Notes under the pieces: model-generated
Database searches by the model: none
Told to the model about the DNA's origin: nothing
What the model saw: the letters and a program-made list of their open reading frames with translations, nothing else
Position numbers and translations under genes: made by a program
Source: Melioribacter sp.
GTDB taxonomy: Bacteria; Bacteroidota; Ignavibacteria; Ignavibacteriales; Melioribacteraceae
Direction: 5' to 3'
Assembly (NCBI GenBank): GCA_016841125.1
Contig: JAENZU010000177.1
Location: 1 to 7,034, forward strand
Length of the DNA stretch: 7,034 nucleotides
Shown here: positions 1-4,810 of the stretch, in pieces
Layout of the letters: every line of letters begins with the position of its first letter
Numbering within the stretch: position 1 is the stretch's first letter

Positions 1-187
1 CAATACTTTGGTAGCATTTGTATCCCAAAACACTTTCTGCTTTTGGGTTAACGGGATATATAACACCCCTGTAACCGTAGTTGCTGATGTTTTTTAAAAG
101 TTCGTAACCAATGCTTTTTTCTTTTGTGGATGCACCCACAATGCAGATTGATGCAGGATAAAAAAAGTTTGAAAGTTCGGATTGCAT
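1..187 (-). CDS. Acyl-CoA synthetase (NDP/ADP-forming), N-terminal CoA-binding domain, partial
   Basis: Reading the minus strand from an ATG at 187-185 gives 62 codons that run off the left edge with no stop. The peptide starts MQSELSNFFYPASICIVGAS and continues with KSIGYELLKNISNYGYRGVIYPVNPKAE. This is the Rossmann-type CoA-binding domain that opens acetate/acyl-CoA ligases of the ADP-forming family; VGAS is the nucleotide-binding loop, and 'G.IYPVNPKA..VLG.KCY.S' is the family signature after the second beta strand. These enzymes interconvert acyl-CoA and acid plus a nucleoside triphosphate in the cytoplasm. The same domain also opens protein acetyltransferases of the Pat type, so the final identity depends on sequence outside the window. 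No clear Shine-Dalgarno precedes the ATG. The gene diverges from the paa operon across a shared gap of about 136 bp, so linked regulation is possible but not shown. Confidence 0.8.
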   Translation of the reverse strand, partial: MQSELSNFFYPASICIVGASTKEKSIGYELLKNISNYGYRGVIYPVNPKAESVLGYKCYQSI

Positions 188-251
188 GATAAACAGTTTA
201 TATTTAATGAATATTCTAAAATAAACAATTATGCCTGAAGTTTCATTACAG

Positions 252-267
252 AACTTTAATTAAGGTT
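252..267. promoter_or_regulatory. Candidate operator: imperfect 16-bp dyad at the -35 of the paa promoter
   Basis: AACTTTAA/TTAAGGTT is an inverted repeat whose half-sites match at 7 of 8 positions, and it overlaps the first two bases of the -35 hexamer. A dimeric regulator bound here could block RNA polymerase. The paa operon is commonly controlled by a phenylacetyl-CoA-responsive repressor (PaaX or TetR-type PaaR), but this site does not obviously match their known operators and no regulator gene is in the window. The core is AT-rich, so chance is a real alternative. Confidence 0.35.
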
Positions 268-294
268 GACAAGTTATAAAAGACGCAGTATATT
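266..294 (+). promoter_or_regulatory. Sigma-70-type promoter of the paa operon
   Basis: A perfect -35 hexamer TTGACA (266-271) is followed by a 17-bp spacer and TATATT (289-294), five of six matches to the -10 consensus. The expected transcript start is near 301, leaving a leader of roughly 23 nt before the paaA ATG at 324. A purine-rich AAAGGG (312-317) six bases before that ATG can act as ribosome-binding site. This is the strongest promoter-like sequence I see in the window. Confidence 0.7.
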
Positions 295-323
295 ATTTAC
301 TTAAAGAAATTAAAGGGCGTTTT

Positions 324-1265
324 ATGAGCGATATAATTTTAGATAAACAATTCGAAGACAGAATAGAAGCCGGCGAGGTTATCGAACCGAAAGACCGGAT
401 GCCGGAAAAATATAAAAAGCAATTAGTGAGGATGATCTCGCAGCATGCACATTCCGAAATTGTTGGAATGCTGCCCGAAGGCAATTGGATAACACGTGCG
501 CCGAGCCTTCGCAGAAAAATGGGACTGCTTGCAAAAGTTCAGGATGAAGCCGGACACGGCTTGTACCTCTACAGCGCCGCAGAAACTTTGGGCGTTGACC
601 GGCAAGAACTTTTGGAACAATTACTTTACGGAAACGCAAAATATTCTAGCATTTTTAATTACCCCACATTAAGCTGGGCAGATGTTGGTGTGATCGGGTG
701 GCTTGTTGACGGCGCCGCGATCGTTAATCAAACAATGCTGGCGAAATGCTCTTACGGTCCTTATGCCCGCGCAAATTTGCGTATATGCAAGGAGGAAAAT
801 TTTCACAAAAAACAAGGCTTCGAAATTGTTGCCACTTTAGCAGACGGAACTCCGGCTCAGCGCAAAATGGTTCAGGATGCTGTTAACCGCTGGTGGTGGC
901 CCTCGCTGATGATGTTCGGTCCGCCGGATGATGACTCTCCCAATTCGCCTCAGTTAATGCGGTGGAAAGTAAAATTGAAAAGCAATGATGAGCTTCGTCA
1001 GAGATTTGTCGACCTAACCGTTCCCCAGGCTATTGCCGTAAACATCACGCTGCCCGATCCCGAATTGAAATTAAATGAGGAAGCGGGACATTGGGAATTC
1101 GGAAAGATCGATTGGAATGAATTTTTTGATGTAATTAAAGGGAAGGGTCACATGAACCAAGAGCGTATGAATGCCCGGCGCAAAGCACACGAAGATGGCG
1201 CATGGGTAAGAGAAGCCGCCTTGGCTTATGCCGGAAAACAAAAAAGTGTTGCAGAAATTGCATAG
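324..1265 (+). CDS. paaA: Phenylacetyl-CoA 1,2-epoxidase, catalytic subunit PaaA
   Basis: PaaA is the oxygen-activating subunit of the multicomponent monooxygenase that adds one O atom across C1-C2 of the ring of phenylacetyl-CoA. The 313-residue protein has the full family length and its hallmark stretches: ISQHAHSEIVGMLPE (about 39-52), NWITRAPSLRRK (54-65) and KVQDEAGHGLYLYSAAETLG (71-90). The ferritin-like helices carry the expected carboxylate/histidine set: E45, E75-x2-H78, D129 and E158-x2-H161. A lysine (K71) sits in the helix just before the first ExxH pair, as in E. coli PaaA. All metal-ligand positions look intact, so this should be the active di-iron subunit. It is the first gene of the operon, begins about 23 nt after the predicted transcript start and ends eight bases before paaB. 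Identity is near certain from motifs and neighbours. Confidence 0.97.
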   Translation: MSDIILDKQFEDRIEAGEVIEPKDRMPEKYKKQLVRMISQHAHSEIVGMLPEGNWITRAPSLRRKMGLLAKVQDEAGHGLYLYSAAETLGVDRQELLEQLLYGNAKYSSIFNYPTLSWADVGVIGWLVDGAAIVNQTMLAKCSYGPYARANLRICKEENFHKKQGFEIVATLADGTPAQRKMVQDAVNRWWWPSLMMFGPPDDDSPNSPQLMRWKVKLKSNDELRQRFVDLTVPQAIAVNITLPDPELKLNEEAGHWEFGKIDWNEFFDVIKGKGHMNQERMNARRKAHEDGAWVREAALAYAGKQKSVAEIA

Positions 1266-1273
1266 GATAGATA

Positions 1274-1576
1274 ATGCCTGACAATGTAAAAAACTCAGAT
1301 CAATTTCCGCTTTGGGAAGTATTCCTCCAGGCGAGTACAGGCGCCGCTTACGAACACGCCGGAAGTCTGCATGCTGCAGATGCCGAAATGGCAATCCAAA
1401 ATGCGCGCGACGTTTATTCGCGAAGAGGCGAAGCTGTGGGCATTTGGGTGGTTCCGTCAAATTATATTGCAGCAACCTCTCCCTCGGATGCCGGACCGTT
1501 TTTTGATCCCGCAGATGATAAGGTTTACCGTCATCCAAAATTTTATTCTGTTCCTAAAGGCGTAAGGGGTGTTTGA
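1274..1576 (+). CDS. paaB: Phenylacetyl-CoA 1,2-epoxidase, subunit PaaB
   Basis: PaaB is a small subunit without metal ligands, needed for full epoxidase assembly and thought to bridge PaaA-PaaC heterodimers. The 100-residue product has the family's typical length (about 95) and signature: FPLWEVFLQASTGAAYEHAG (12-31), AADAEMAIQNARDVYSRRGE, then a conserved 'W.VPS..I' segment and a C-terminal DKVYRHPKFYSVPKGV. The ATG is preceded by AGGA (1264-1267), which overlaps the paaA stop codon, so the two are probably co-translated. The stop TGA shares its last base with the paaC start. Confidence 0.96.
   Translation: MPDNVKNSDQFPLWEVFLQASTGAAYEHAGSLHAADAEMAIQNARDVYSRRGEAVGIWVVPSNYIAATSPSDAGPFFDPADDKVYRHPKFYSVPKGVRGV
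1564..1569 (+). promoter_or_regulatory. Ribosome-binding site that fixes the paaC start
   Basis: AAGGGG lies six bases before the ATG at 1576. This favours that ATG over the in-frame TTG at 1573 and makes the paaB stop and the paaC start overlap by one base (TGATG). Confidence 0.6.
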
Positions 1577-2355
1577 TGATCGATAAACTTTCGGATGAAA
1601 CACGCAGCGCACTGTTTGAATATCTGCTGAGATATGGAGACGATAGATTAATATTGGGTCACAGACTTTCCGAGTGGTGCGGACATGCCCCCATTTTGGA
1701 AGAGGATATCGCACTTGCAAATATTGCGCTCGACTGCGTTGGGCAGGCAAATGCGTTGTTAACACTGGCTGCTGAAGTTGAAAGTAAAAATAGAACCGCT
1801 GATGATCTCGCATATTTTAGAGAGGCGGTTGAGTTTAAAAATCTGCAGCTGGTTGAACAACCTAATTTAGATTTTGCCTACACCATAGTACGTCAATTTT
1901 TTTACGATGCTTTTGCAGTGCCGTTTTTAGAAGGGTTAAAAGAAAGCAAGATCGAAACGCTGGCAGGCATGGCTGGCAAATCATTGAAAGAGGCAAAATA
2001 TCATCTTCGTCATTCGGGGGAGTGGGTTTTAAGATTGGGCGACGGGACGGATGAAAGCAATAAAAAAATTCAAACTGCGGTAAATGATCTTTGGGGATTC
2101 ACAAAAGAAATTTTTGAAACAGATCAAATTGATGATCTGATTGTTTCAGAAAGTATCGCTCCGGATATAAAAAATATTAAGTACGTTTGGAATGAAACCG
2201 TTCAGGGTAAATTTGAAAAAGCAAAAATAAAACTACCCGATGATGACCGTTTTTATTCGAGCGGAAGCAGAAGAGGAATTCACACTGAGCACCTCGGTCA
2301 TTTGCTGGCTGAAATGCAGATAGTTGCCCGATCATTTCCCGGCGCGAAGTGGTAA
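1576..2355 (+). CDS. paaC: Phenylacetyl-CoA 1,2-epoxidase, structural subunit PaaC
   Basis: PaaC is a ferritin-fold paralogue of PaaA that lacks a working iron site. It forms the stable heterodimer on which PaaA acts. From the ATG at 1576 the product has 259 residues, close to the family norm. Diagnostic segments are YLLRYGDDRLILGHRLSEWC near the N-terminus, DIALANIALDCVGQA, KEAKYHLRHSGEWVLRLGDG in the middle, and RRGIHTEHLGHLLAEMQIVA near the end, closing with the usual RSFPGAKW. The reading frame also allows a TTG three bases earlier, but AAGGGG sits at proper spacing from the ATG. It is translationally coupled to paaB by a one-base overlap. The next gene follows after 28 bp. Confidence 0.96.
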   Translation: MIDKLSDETRSALFEYLLRYGDDRLILGHRLSEWCGHAPILEEDIALANIALDCVGQANALLTLAAEVESKNRTADDLAYFREAVEFKNLQLVEQPNLDFAYTIVRQFFYDAFAVPFLEGLKESKIETLAGMAGKSLKEAKYHLRHSGEWVLRLGDGTDESNKKIQTAVNDLWGFTKEIFETDQIDDLIVSESIAPDIKNIKYVWNETVQGKFEKAKIKLPDDDRFYSSGSRRGIHTEHLGHLLAEMQIVARSFPGAKW

Positions 2356-2383
2356 AAGTTTATTAAACTAAAAAGAGGTTAGC

Positions 2384-2779
2384 ATGGCTGAGTCATTTAA
2401 ACTCTCGACAGTTTTTCCCATTAAACCAAAAGCAATTTATGATGCGTGGCTTGACGGCAAAAAACATGGTGAAATGATCGGCGGAACTGCCAAGGCATCT
2501 CCCGAAGTTGGCGCAAAACATTCCGCGTGGGGAAATTACATAAAAGGTGTTAACCTTGATCTGATCAAAAATAAAAGAATACTCCAGACCTGGAAAAGTA
2601 CCGACTTTCCGAAAGGGAGCGATCCATCACTTTTATTGGTGAAACTTGAACCGGTTGAAAAAGGAACCAAAGTCACTTTGCATCATTTCGAAATTCCTGA
2701 TGGTCAGGGGGACAATTATAAAAAAGGTTGGCATGAACATTATTTCACCCCGATGAAAAAATACTTTTCCTCAAAATGA
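2384..2779 (+). CDS. SRPBCC / AHSA1-like (START-fold) domain protein inside the paa operon
   Basis: This 131-residue soluble protein has no signal peptide or membrane segment. It matches the AHSA1-like branch of the SRPBCC superfamily: an opening beta strand, then VFPIKPKAIYDAWLDGKKHG (10-29), a GGTA turn, AWGNYIKGVNLDLIKNKRIL, then 'TWKSTDFP', 'LEPVEKGTKVTLHH' and a C-terminal amphipathic helix containing GWHEHYFTPMKKYF. The fold makes a deep hydrophobic pocket that in relatives binds lipids, aromatics or partner proteins. AGAGG (2374-2378) sits five bases before the ATG. Its end overlaps the paaD start by four bases (ATGA), so it is a stable member of the operon, yet it is not one of the canonical paaABCDE genes. 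A role in binding an aromatic intermediate or helping complex assembly is an inference; no catalytic residue can be assigned. Confidence 0.85.
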   Translation: MAESFKLSTVFPIKPKAIYDAWLDGKKHGEMIGGTAKASPEVGAKHSAWGNYIKGVNLDLIKNKRILQTWKSTDFPKGSDPSLLLVKLEPVEKGTKVTLHHFEIPDGQGDNYKKGWHEHYFTPMKKYFSSK

Positions 2780-3264
2780 TAACGATTTCAGAAGAAAGAA
2801 TTTTTGAATTGCTCGGCGAAATTCCCGATCCCGAAGTTCCGGTCATCAGCATTGTTGAACTGGGGATTGTCCGCAGCGTGAAAATTGAAGACGAAATTAT
2901 GATCGAGATAACTCCGACCTATTCCGGCTGCCCCGCGATGAACGCGATTGAAAAGGAGATCGGGAAAAAATTAACGGAAGAGGGAATTGAGAATTTCAGC
3001 ATCAAAACCGTTTACAGTGAAACCTGGACAACAGATTGGATGAGCGATGAGGCAAAACAAAAACTAAAGGATTACGGAATTGCACCCCCCGGAAAAACCG
3101 AAGACGGCGACTGGCTAGAAACATTATTCAAAAAACAAGTTCAGTGTCCTTTTTGTAATTCTATAAATACTAAACTCACCAGTCAGTTTGGTTCAACCGC
3201 ATGTAAATCTCTTCACTACTGCAGCGAATGCAGCCAGCCGTTCGAGCACTTCAAATGCATTTAA
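2776..3264 (+). CDS. paaD: PaaD, DUF59/MIP18-family factor of the phenylacetyl-CoA epoxidase
   Basis: PaaD is required for epoxidase activity in vivo and is thought to help Fe-S or iron assembly on its partners. The 162-residue product has the DUF59 fold, with DPEVP (18-22), SIVELGIVRSV and TPTYSGCPAMNAIE carrying the conserved Cys52. A PaaD-type C-terminal extension holds a Cys cluster: C124-x2-C127, C143, C149-x2-C152 and C161, suited to zinc or Fe-S binding. The extension separates PaaD from plain SufT-like DUF59 proteins. No Shine-Dalgarno is visible; the ATG lies within the ATGA overlap with the SRPBCC gene, so translation probably depends on re-initiation. It is the last gene of the run: paaE, usual next door, does not follow. 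Confidence 0.95.
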   Translation: MITISEERIFELLGEIPDPEVPVISIVELGIVRSVKIEDEIMIEITPTYSGCPAMNAIEKEIGKKLTEEGIENFSIKTVYSETWTTDWMSDEAKQKLKDYGIAPPGKTEDGDWLETLFKKQVQCPFCNSINTKLTSQFGSTACKSLHYCSECSQPFEHFKCI

Positions 3265-3287
3265 TTTATTACTCAAAAAAAATTGTC

Positions 3288-3312
3288 ATTCCCGCATGTT
3301 TTAAGCGGGAAT
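3288..3312. repeat. Palindromic repeat with ATTCCCGC/GCGGGAAT arms
   Basis: Eight-base arms ATTCCCGC (3288-3295) and GCGGGAAT (3305-3312) enclose a nine-base loop. Hairpins with this TCATTCCCGC...GCGGGAATC core recur between genes in many unrelated bacteria, and the same arms occur again here at 4572-4618. It starts 24 bp after the paaD stop and could fold in the transcript end, but no T-run follows on the plus strand, so a classic intrinsic terminator is not supported. Confidence 0.6.
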
Positions 3313-3323
3313 CTCTCCAATTT

Positions 3324-3380
3324 CCTAATTGATGCCCGATTATCTCGATACGTCGGGACGGGCATAACATCTGTGTTAGG
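3324..3380. repeat. Nested multi-stem palindromic repeat downstream of paaD
   Basis: An outer pair CCTAA (3324-3328)/TTAGG (3376-3380) encloses ATGCCCG (3332-3338)/CGGGCAT (3359-3365) and a small hairpin TAACA-TCTG-TGTTA (3365-3378). CCCGA (3335-3339)/TCGGG (3353-3357) is an alternative inner pairing. The nested symmetry marks it as a structured intergenic repeat rather than random sequence. The stretch 3265-3443 between paaD and the next gene holds this element and the preceding hairpin, and otherwise only a ribosome-binding site; I see no convincing promoter in it. Confidence 0.5.
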
Positions 3381-3432
3381 TAACCTATTGAGATGAAACT
3401 TACCGCTTAAATTCTTATTTTCCGTTTCAAAC

Positions 3433-3438
3433 AAGGAG
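3433..3438 (+). promoter_or_regulatory. Ribosome-binding site that fixes the start of the 3444 gene
   Basis: AAGGAG is five bases before the ATG at 3444. It overlaps the in-frame GTG at 3438, so that GTG cannot be the start used with this site. Confidence 0.75.
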
Positions 3439-3443
3439 TGAAA

Positions 3444-4175
3444 ATGAGAGTAAAAATATTTGTAACCATTCTGTTAATTACATTTCAAATCTCAGCACAG
3501 GTTAAAGTCAACCCAACAAGACCCTCGGCTGCAGACAATGCATTTTTAACCGCATATTCATATTCCGAAATTGAATTCGGATTGACCGCGCAAGAAAATT
3601 TTTATAGCTCGCCCGCACTTTTAAAATTCACGCCGATAACACGGATCGAGTTCGGAGTGCTGACTTCCGGTATTTTGAATGTTGCGACGAATGGTGAAAC
3701 CAAAACAGAGACCGGTGATCTCGGCGCACAGATTAAAGGGCAGCTCATCAATTCAGAAAATTACGGACTCGCAATTTTGGGTCGTGCCGAATTTCCAAAA
3801 GATATCGATCCGCGTTACACATTTTATACTGCGTCATCAATTGTATTCCCCCAATTTCAGATTGATGCAACTTTGGGAGGTTCGCTAGCTTCTGCTCAGA
3901 ACAAAAATTATAAAGAAACATTTCTTTATGCTGTTGCATTTGCTCCTAATCTGAATTCCGAGTTTGGGGCATATGCCGAAGTTTTTGGTGAACTCGGAGA
4001 TAATTATTCTCCCATTTCGATGGATGTTGGAATTTCTTACTCAGCATCAAACTCTGTAGTGATAGATGCTGCAATGTTTTTGGGAATGAATGATGATGCC
4101 CAGGATTGGATGTTCACGGTCGGAGTAACAACTTTTTTGATACAGTTATTCGATCCGGTTGAAAGAAAATTTTGA
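3444..4175 (+). CDS. Outer-membrane beta-barrel protein, transporter-like (Phenol_MetA_deg type)
   Basis: The 243-residue product begins with a signal peptide: MRVKIFVTILLITFQISAQ, with probable cleavage after A18 (ISA|Q). The rest alternates polar and hydrophobic residues as in beta strands and ends in Phe, the usual C-terminal residue for outer-membrane barrel insertion. The tail (MDVGISYSASNSVVIDAAMF, then GMNDDAQDWMFTVGVTTF) resembles the family annotated as putative transporters or 'MetA-pathway phenol degradation' proteins, whose substrates are mostly untested. The ATG at 3444 is chosen over an upstream GTG because AAGGAG lies five bases before it. It lies between paaD and paaG on the same strand, so a link to aromatic uptake is tempting but inferred. 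Nested repeats separate it from paaD, so co-transcription with paaABCD is uncertain. Confidence 0.8.
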   Translation: MRVKIFVTILLITFQISAQVKVNPTRPSAADNAFLTAYSYSEIEFGLTAQENFYSSPALLKFTPITRIEFGVLTSGILNVATNGETKTETGDLGAQIKGQLINSENYGLAILGRAEFPKDIDPRYTFYTASSIVFPQFQIDATLGGSLASAQNKNYKETFLYAVAFAPNLNSEFGAYAEVFGELGDNYSPISMDVGISYSASNSVVIDAAMFLGMNDDAQDWMFTVGVTTFLIQLFDPVERKF

Positions 4176-4200
4176 AAAAACGAATAGCATACTGAAAACG

Positions 4201-4275
4201 CAGATTAGACAGATTATCACAGAAATAATTGTAGAAAAGAACGAAAGAAAACCGCAAGGACGCGATGACGCAAAG
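4201..4275. repeat. Degenerate short-unit repeats (CAGATT and CGCAA units)
   Basis: Three CAGATT-like units (4201-4206, 4210-4215, and CAGAAA at 4220-4225) are spaced 9-10 bp apart. They are followed, after an A-rich spacer, by CCGCAAGGA (4252-4260), CGCGATGA (4261-4268) and CGCAAAG (4269-4275). Stretches like 'CGCAGATTA..CAGATT' and 'CCGCAA.GACGC.A.GACGCAAAG' recur as intergenic repeats in many bacterial genomes. They encode nothing visible. This begins a gene-free island (4176-4810) between two convergent outer-membrane genes. Confidence 0.45.
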
Positions 4276-4325
4276 AAGAATTATTGGTAAAATAAAAAAA
4301 CCAGCAATCTCTGAAAAAGCCTTGT

Positions 4326-4370
4326 CACACTGAGCGGACTTGTCCCGACTCTGTCGGGAGTCGAAGTGTG
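4326..4370. repeat. Nested palindromic repeat, CACACT...AGTGTG with inner hairpin
   Basis: Outer arms CACACT (4326-4331) and AGTGTG (4365-4370) enclose a seven-base hairpin TCCCGAC-TCT-GTCGGGA (4343-4359). It belongs to the widespread 'TCACACTGAGC...GTCGAAGTGTG' class of intergenic repeats. Lying downstream of two convergent genes it could impede transcription from either side, but no T-run adjoins it. Confidence 0.55.
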
Positions 4371-4398
4371 GAGTCACTAACATAATAAAATTTCCAAT

Positions 4399-4495
4399 GC
4401 ATGAAACTTCTACGAAGTTTTTCGTTACTTTGATTACAGCTTCTACAATAATGGAACTCCTAACGGAGTTCAACAGATCAAAAATCTTCAACCCC
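4399..4495. repeat. 97-bp structured direct repeat, copy A
   Basis: This matches copy B (4706-4802) over 97 bp without gaps; the five differences are all transitions (92/97 identical by hand count). It contains hairpin H1 AAACTTC-TAC-GAAGTTT (4404-4420) and hairpin H2 GAACTCC-TAAC-GGAGTTC (4454-4471), and ends in the left arm of hairpin H3. In copy B one change falls in the H2 loop and one turns an A-T pair of H1 into G-T, so both stems can still form in RNA. Minus-strand reading frames run through both copies, but four of the five changes would alter the amino acid, which argues against a protein. Confidence 0.8.
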
Positions 4496-4517
4496 ATCGG
4501 GGTTACATTATTGTAGA
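4442..4517. repeat. Three-way-junction fold built on repeat copy A
   Basis: A perfect 11-bp inverted repeat, TCTACAATAAT (4442-4452) and ATTATTGTAGA (4507-4517), encloses two further hairpins: H2 GAACTCC-TAAC-GGAGTTC (4454-4471) and H3 AACCCC-ATC-GGGGTT (4490-4504). Together they can form a closed three-way junction of 76 nt on either strand. It is not a tRNA: it has no T-loop GTTC-AATC motif, anticodon arm or usual stem lengths. Copy B keeps the left outer arm and H2 but lacks both right arms. Confidence 0.6.
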
Positions 4518-4540
4518 GGATCAGAATATATTAATCGATA

Positions 4541-4557
4541 AAGCTCCGTAGGCGCTT
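4541..4557. repeat. Fourth short hairpin of the repeat array
   Basis: AAGCTCC (4541-4547) and GGCGCTT (4551-4557) pair at six of seven positions (one T/C mismatch) around a GTA triloop. The short stem and three-base loop match the style of the hairpins just upstream, so it is probably part of the same array. Confidence 0.45.
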
Positions 4558-4571
4558 CACAATAAATTAAT

Positions 4572-4618
4572 ATTCCCGCAATTTTAATTCGAAAATTGAT
4601 CCGTTAAATTGCGGGAAT
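4572..4618. repeat. 13-bp perfect inverted repeat with an alternative inner fold
   Basis: ATTCCCGCAATTT (4572-4584) and AAATTGCGGGAAT (4606-4618) pair perfectly across a 21-base loop. Inside, CAATTTT (4579-4585) can instead pair with AAAATTG (4592-4598) around a six-base loop, so the left arm has two competing partners. The outer eight bases are the same arms as in the repeat at 3288-3312. Confidence 0.65.
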
Positions 4619-4632
4619 TTCGAAGACCCGGC

Positions 4633-4684
4633 TACCTTCAAGGTATGAGAAATATTTTTCAATTTTATTTCCTTGAAGATATGA
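4633..4684. repeat. Paired CCTTsAAGrTATGA repeats with a TACCTT-C-AAGGTA dyad
   Basis: TACCTT-C-AAGGTA (4633-4645) is a near-continuous palindrome. Its right part, CCTTCAAGGTATGA (4635-4648), recurs as CCTTGAAGATATGA (4671-4684) with 12 of 14 positions the same. They look like degraded members of another short palindromic family within the island. Confidence 0.4.
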
Positions 4685-4705
4685 ACACCCAAAACCCCAA
4701 GTAGA

Positions 4706-4802
4706 GCATGAAGCTTCTACGAAGTTTTTTGTTACTTTGATTGCAGTTTCTACAATAATGGAACTCCTAGCGGAGTTCAACAGATCAAAAATCTTCAACC
4801 CC
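4706..4802. repeat. 97-bp structured direct repeat, copy B
   Basis: This is the second copy of the repeat at 4399-4495, same length and orientation, with five transition differences. H1 (AAGCTTC-TAC-GAAGTTT, with one G-T pair) and H2 (GAACTCC-TAGC-GGAGTTC, 4761-4778) are kept. The copy stops at AACCCC, the left arm of H3 in copy A, and the end of the minus-strand outer-membrane gene begins only eight bases later. The missing right side therefore looks truncated at the gene boundary. Confidence 0.8.
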
Positions 4803-4810
4803 TATTGTTT

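Noticed and set aside
1071..1538. Minus-strand 155-codon frame opposite paaA and paaB
   Set aside because: It lies antisense to two clear paa genes, has no family-like features and no ribosome-binding site; it is a coding shadow.
3275..3312. Minus-strand terminator: GCGGGAAT hairpin followed by a T-run (the A-run at 3275-3282 read in reverse)
   Set aside because: On the minus strand it looks like a terminator, but no minus-strand gene lies upstream of it here, so it would have nothing to end. Kept only as a repeat.
3438..3443. GTG start for the outer-membrane protein at 3444
   Set aside because: The GTG overlaps the AAGGAG ribosome-binding site, which is correctly spaced for the ATG at 3444.
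4114..4497. Minus-strand 127-codon frame, similar in part to the minus-strand frame at 4604-4798 (both carry KIFDLLNS and KVTKNFVE)
   Set aside because: The shared peptide comes entirely from the 97-bp repeat. Four of the five differences between copies are non-synonymous, the frame overlaps the end of a well-supported gene on the other strand, and neither frame has a ribosome-binding site or recognisable domain.
4442..4517. Possible tRNA or tRNA-like gene at the three-way junction
   Set aside because: There is no T-loop motif, anticodon arm, CCA end or correct stem lengths.
4399..4802. Possible CRISPR array
   Set aside because: There are only two long copies, 210 bp apart, with no regular spacers and no cas genes.
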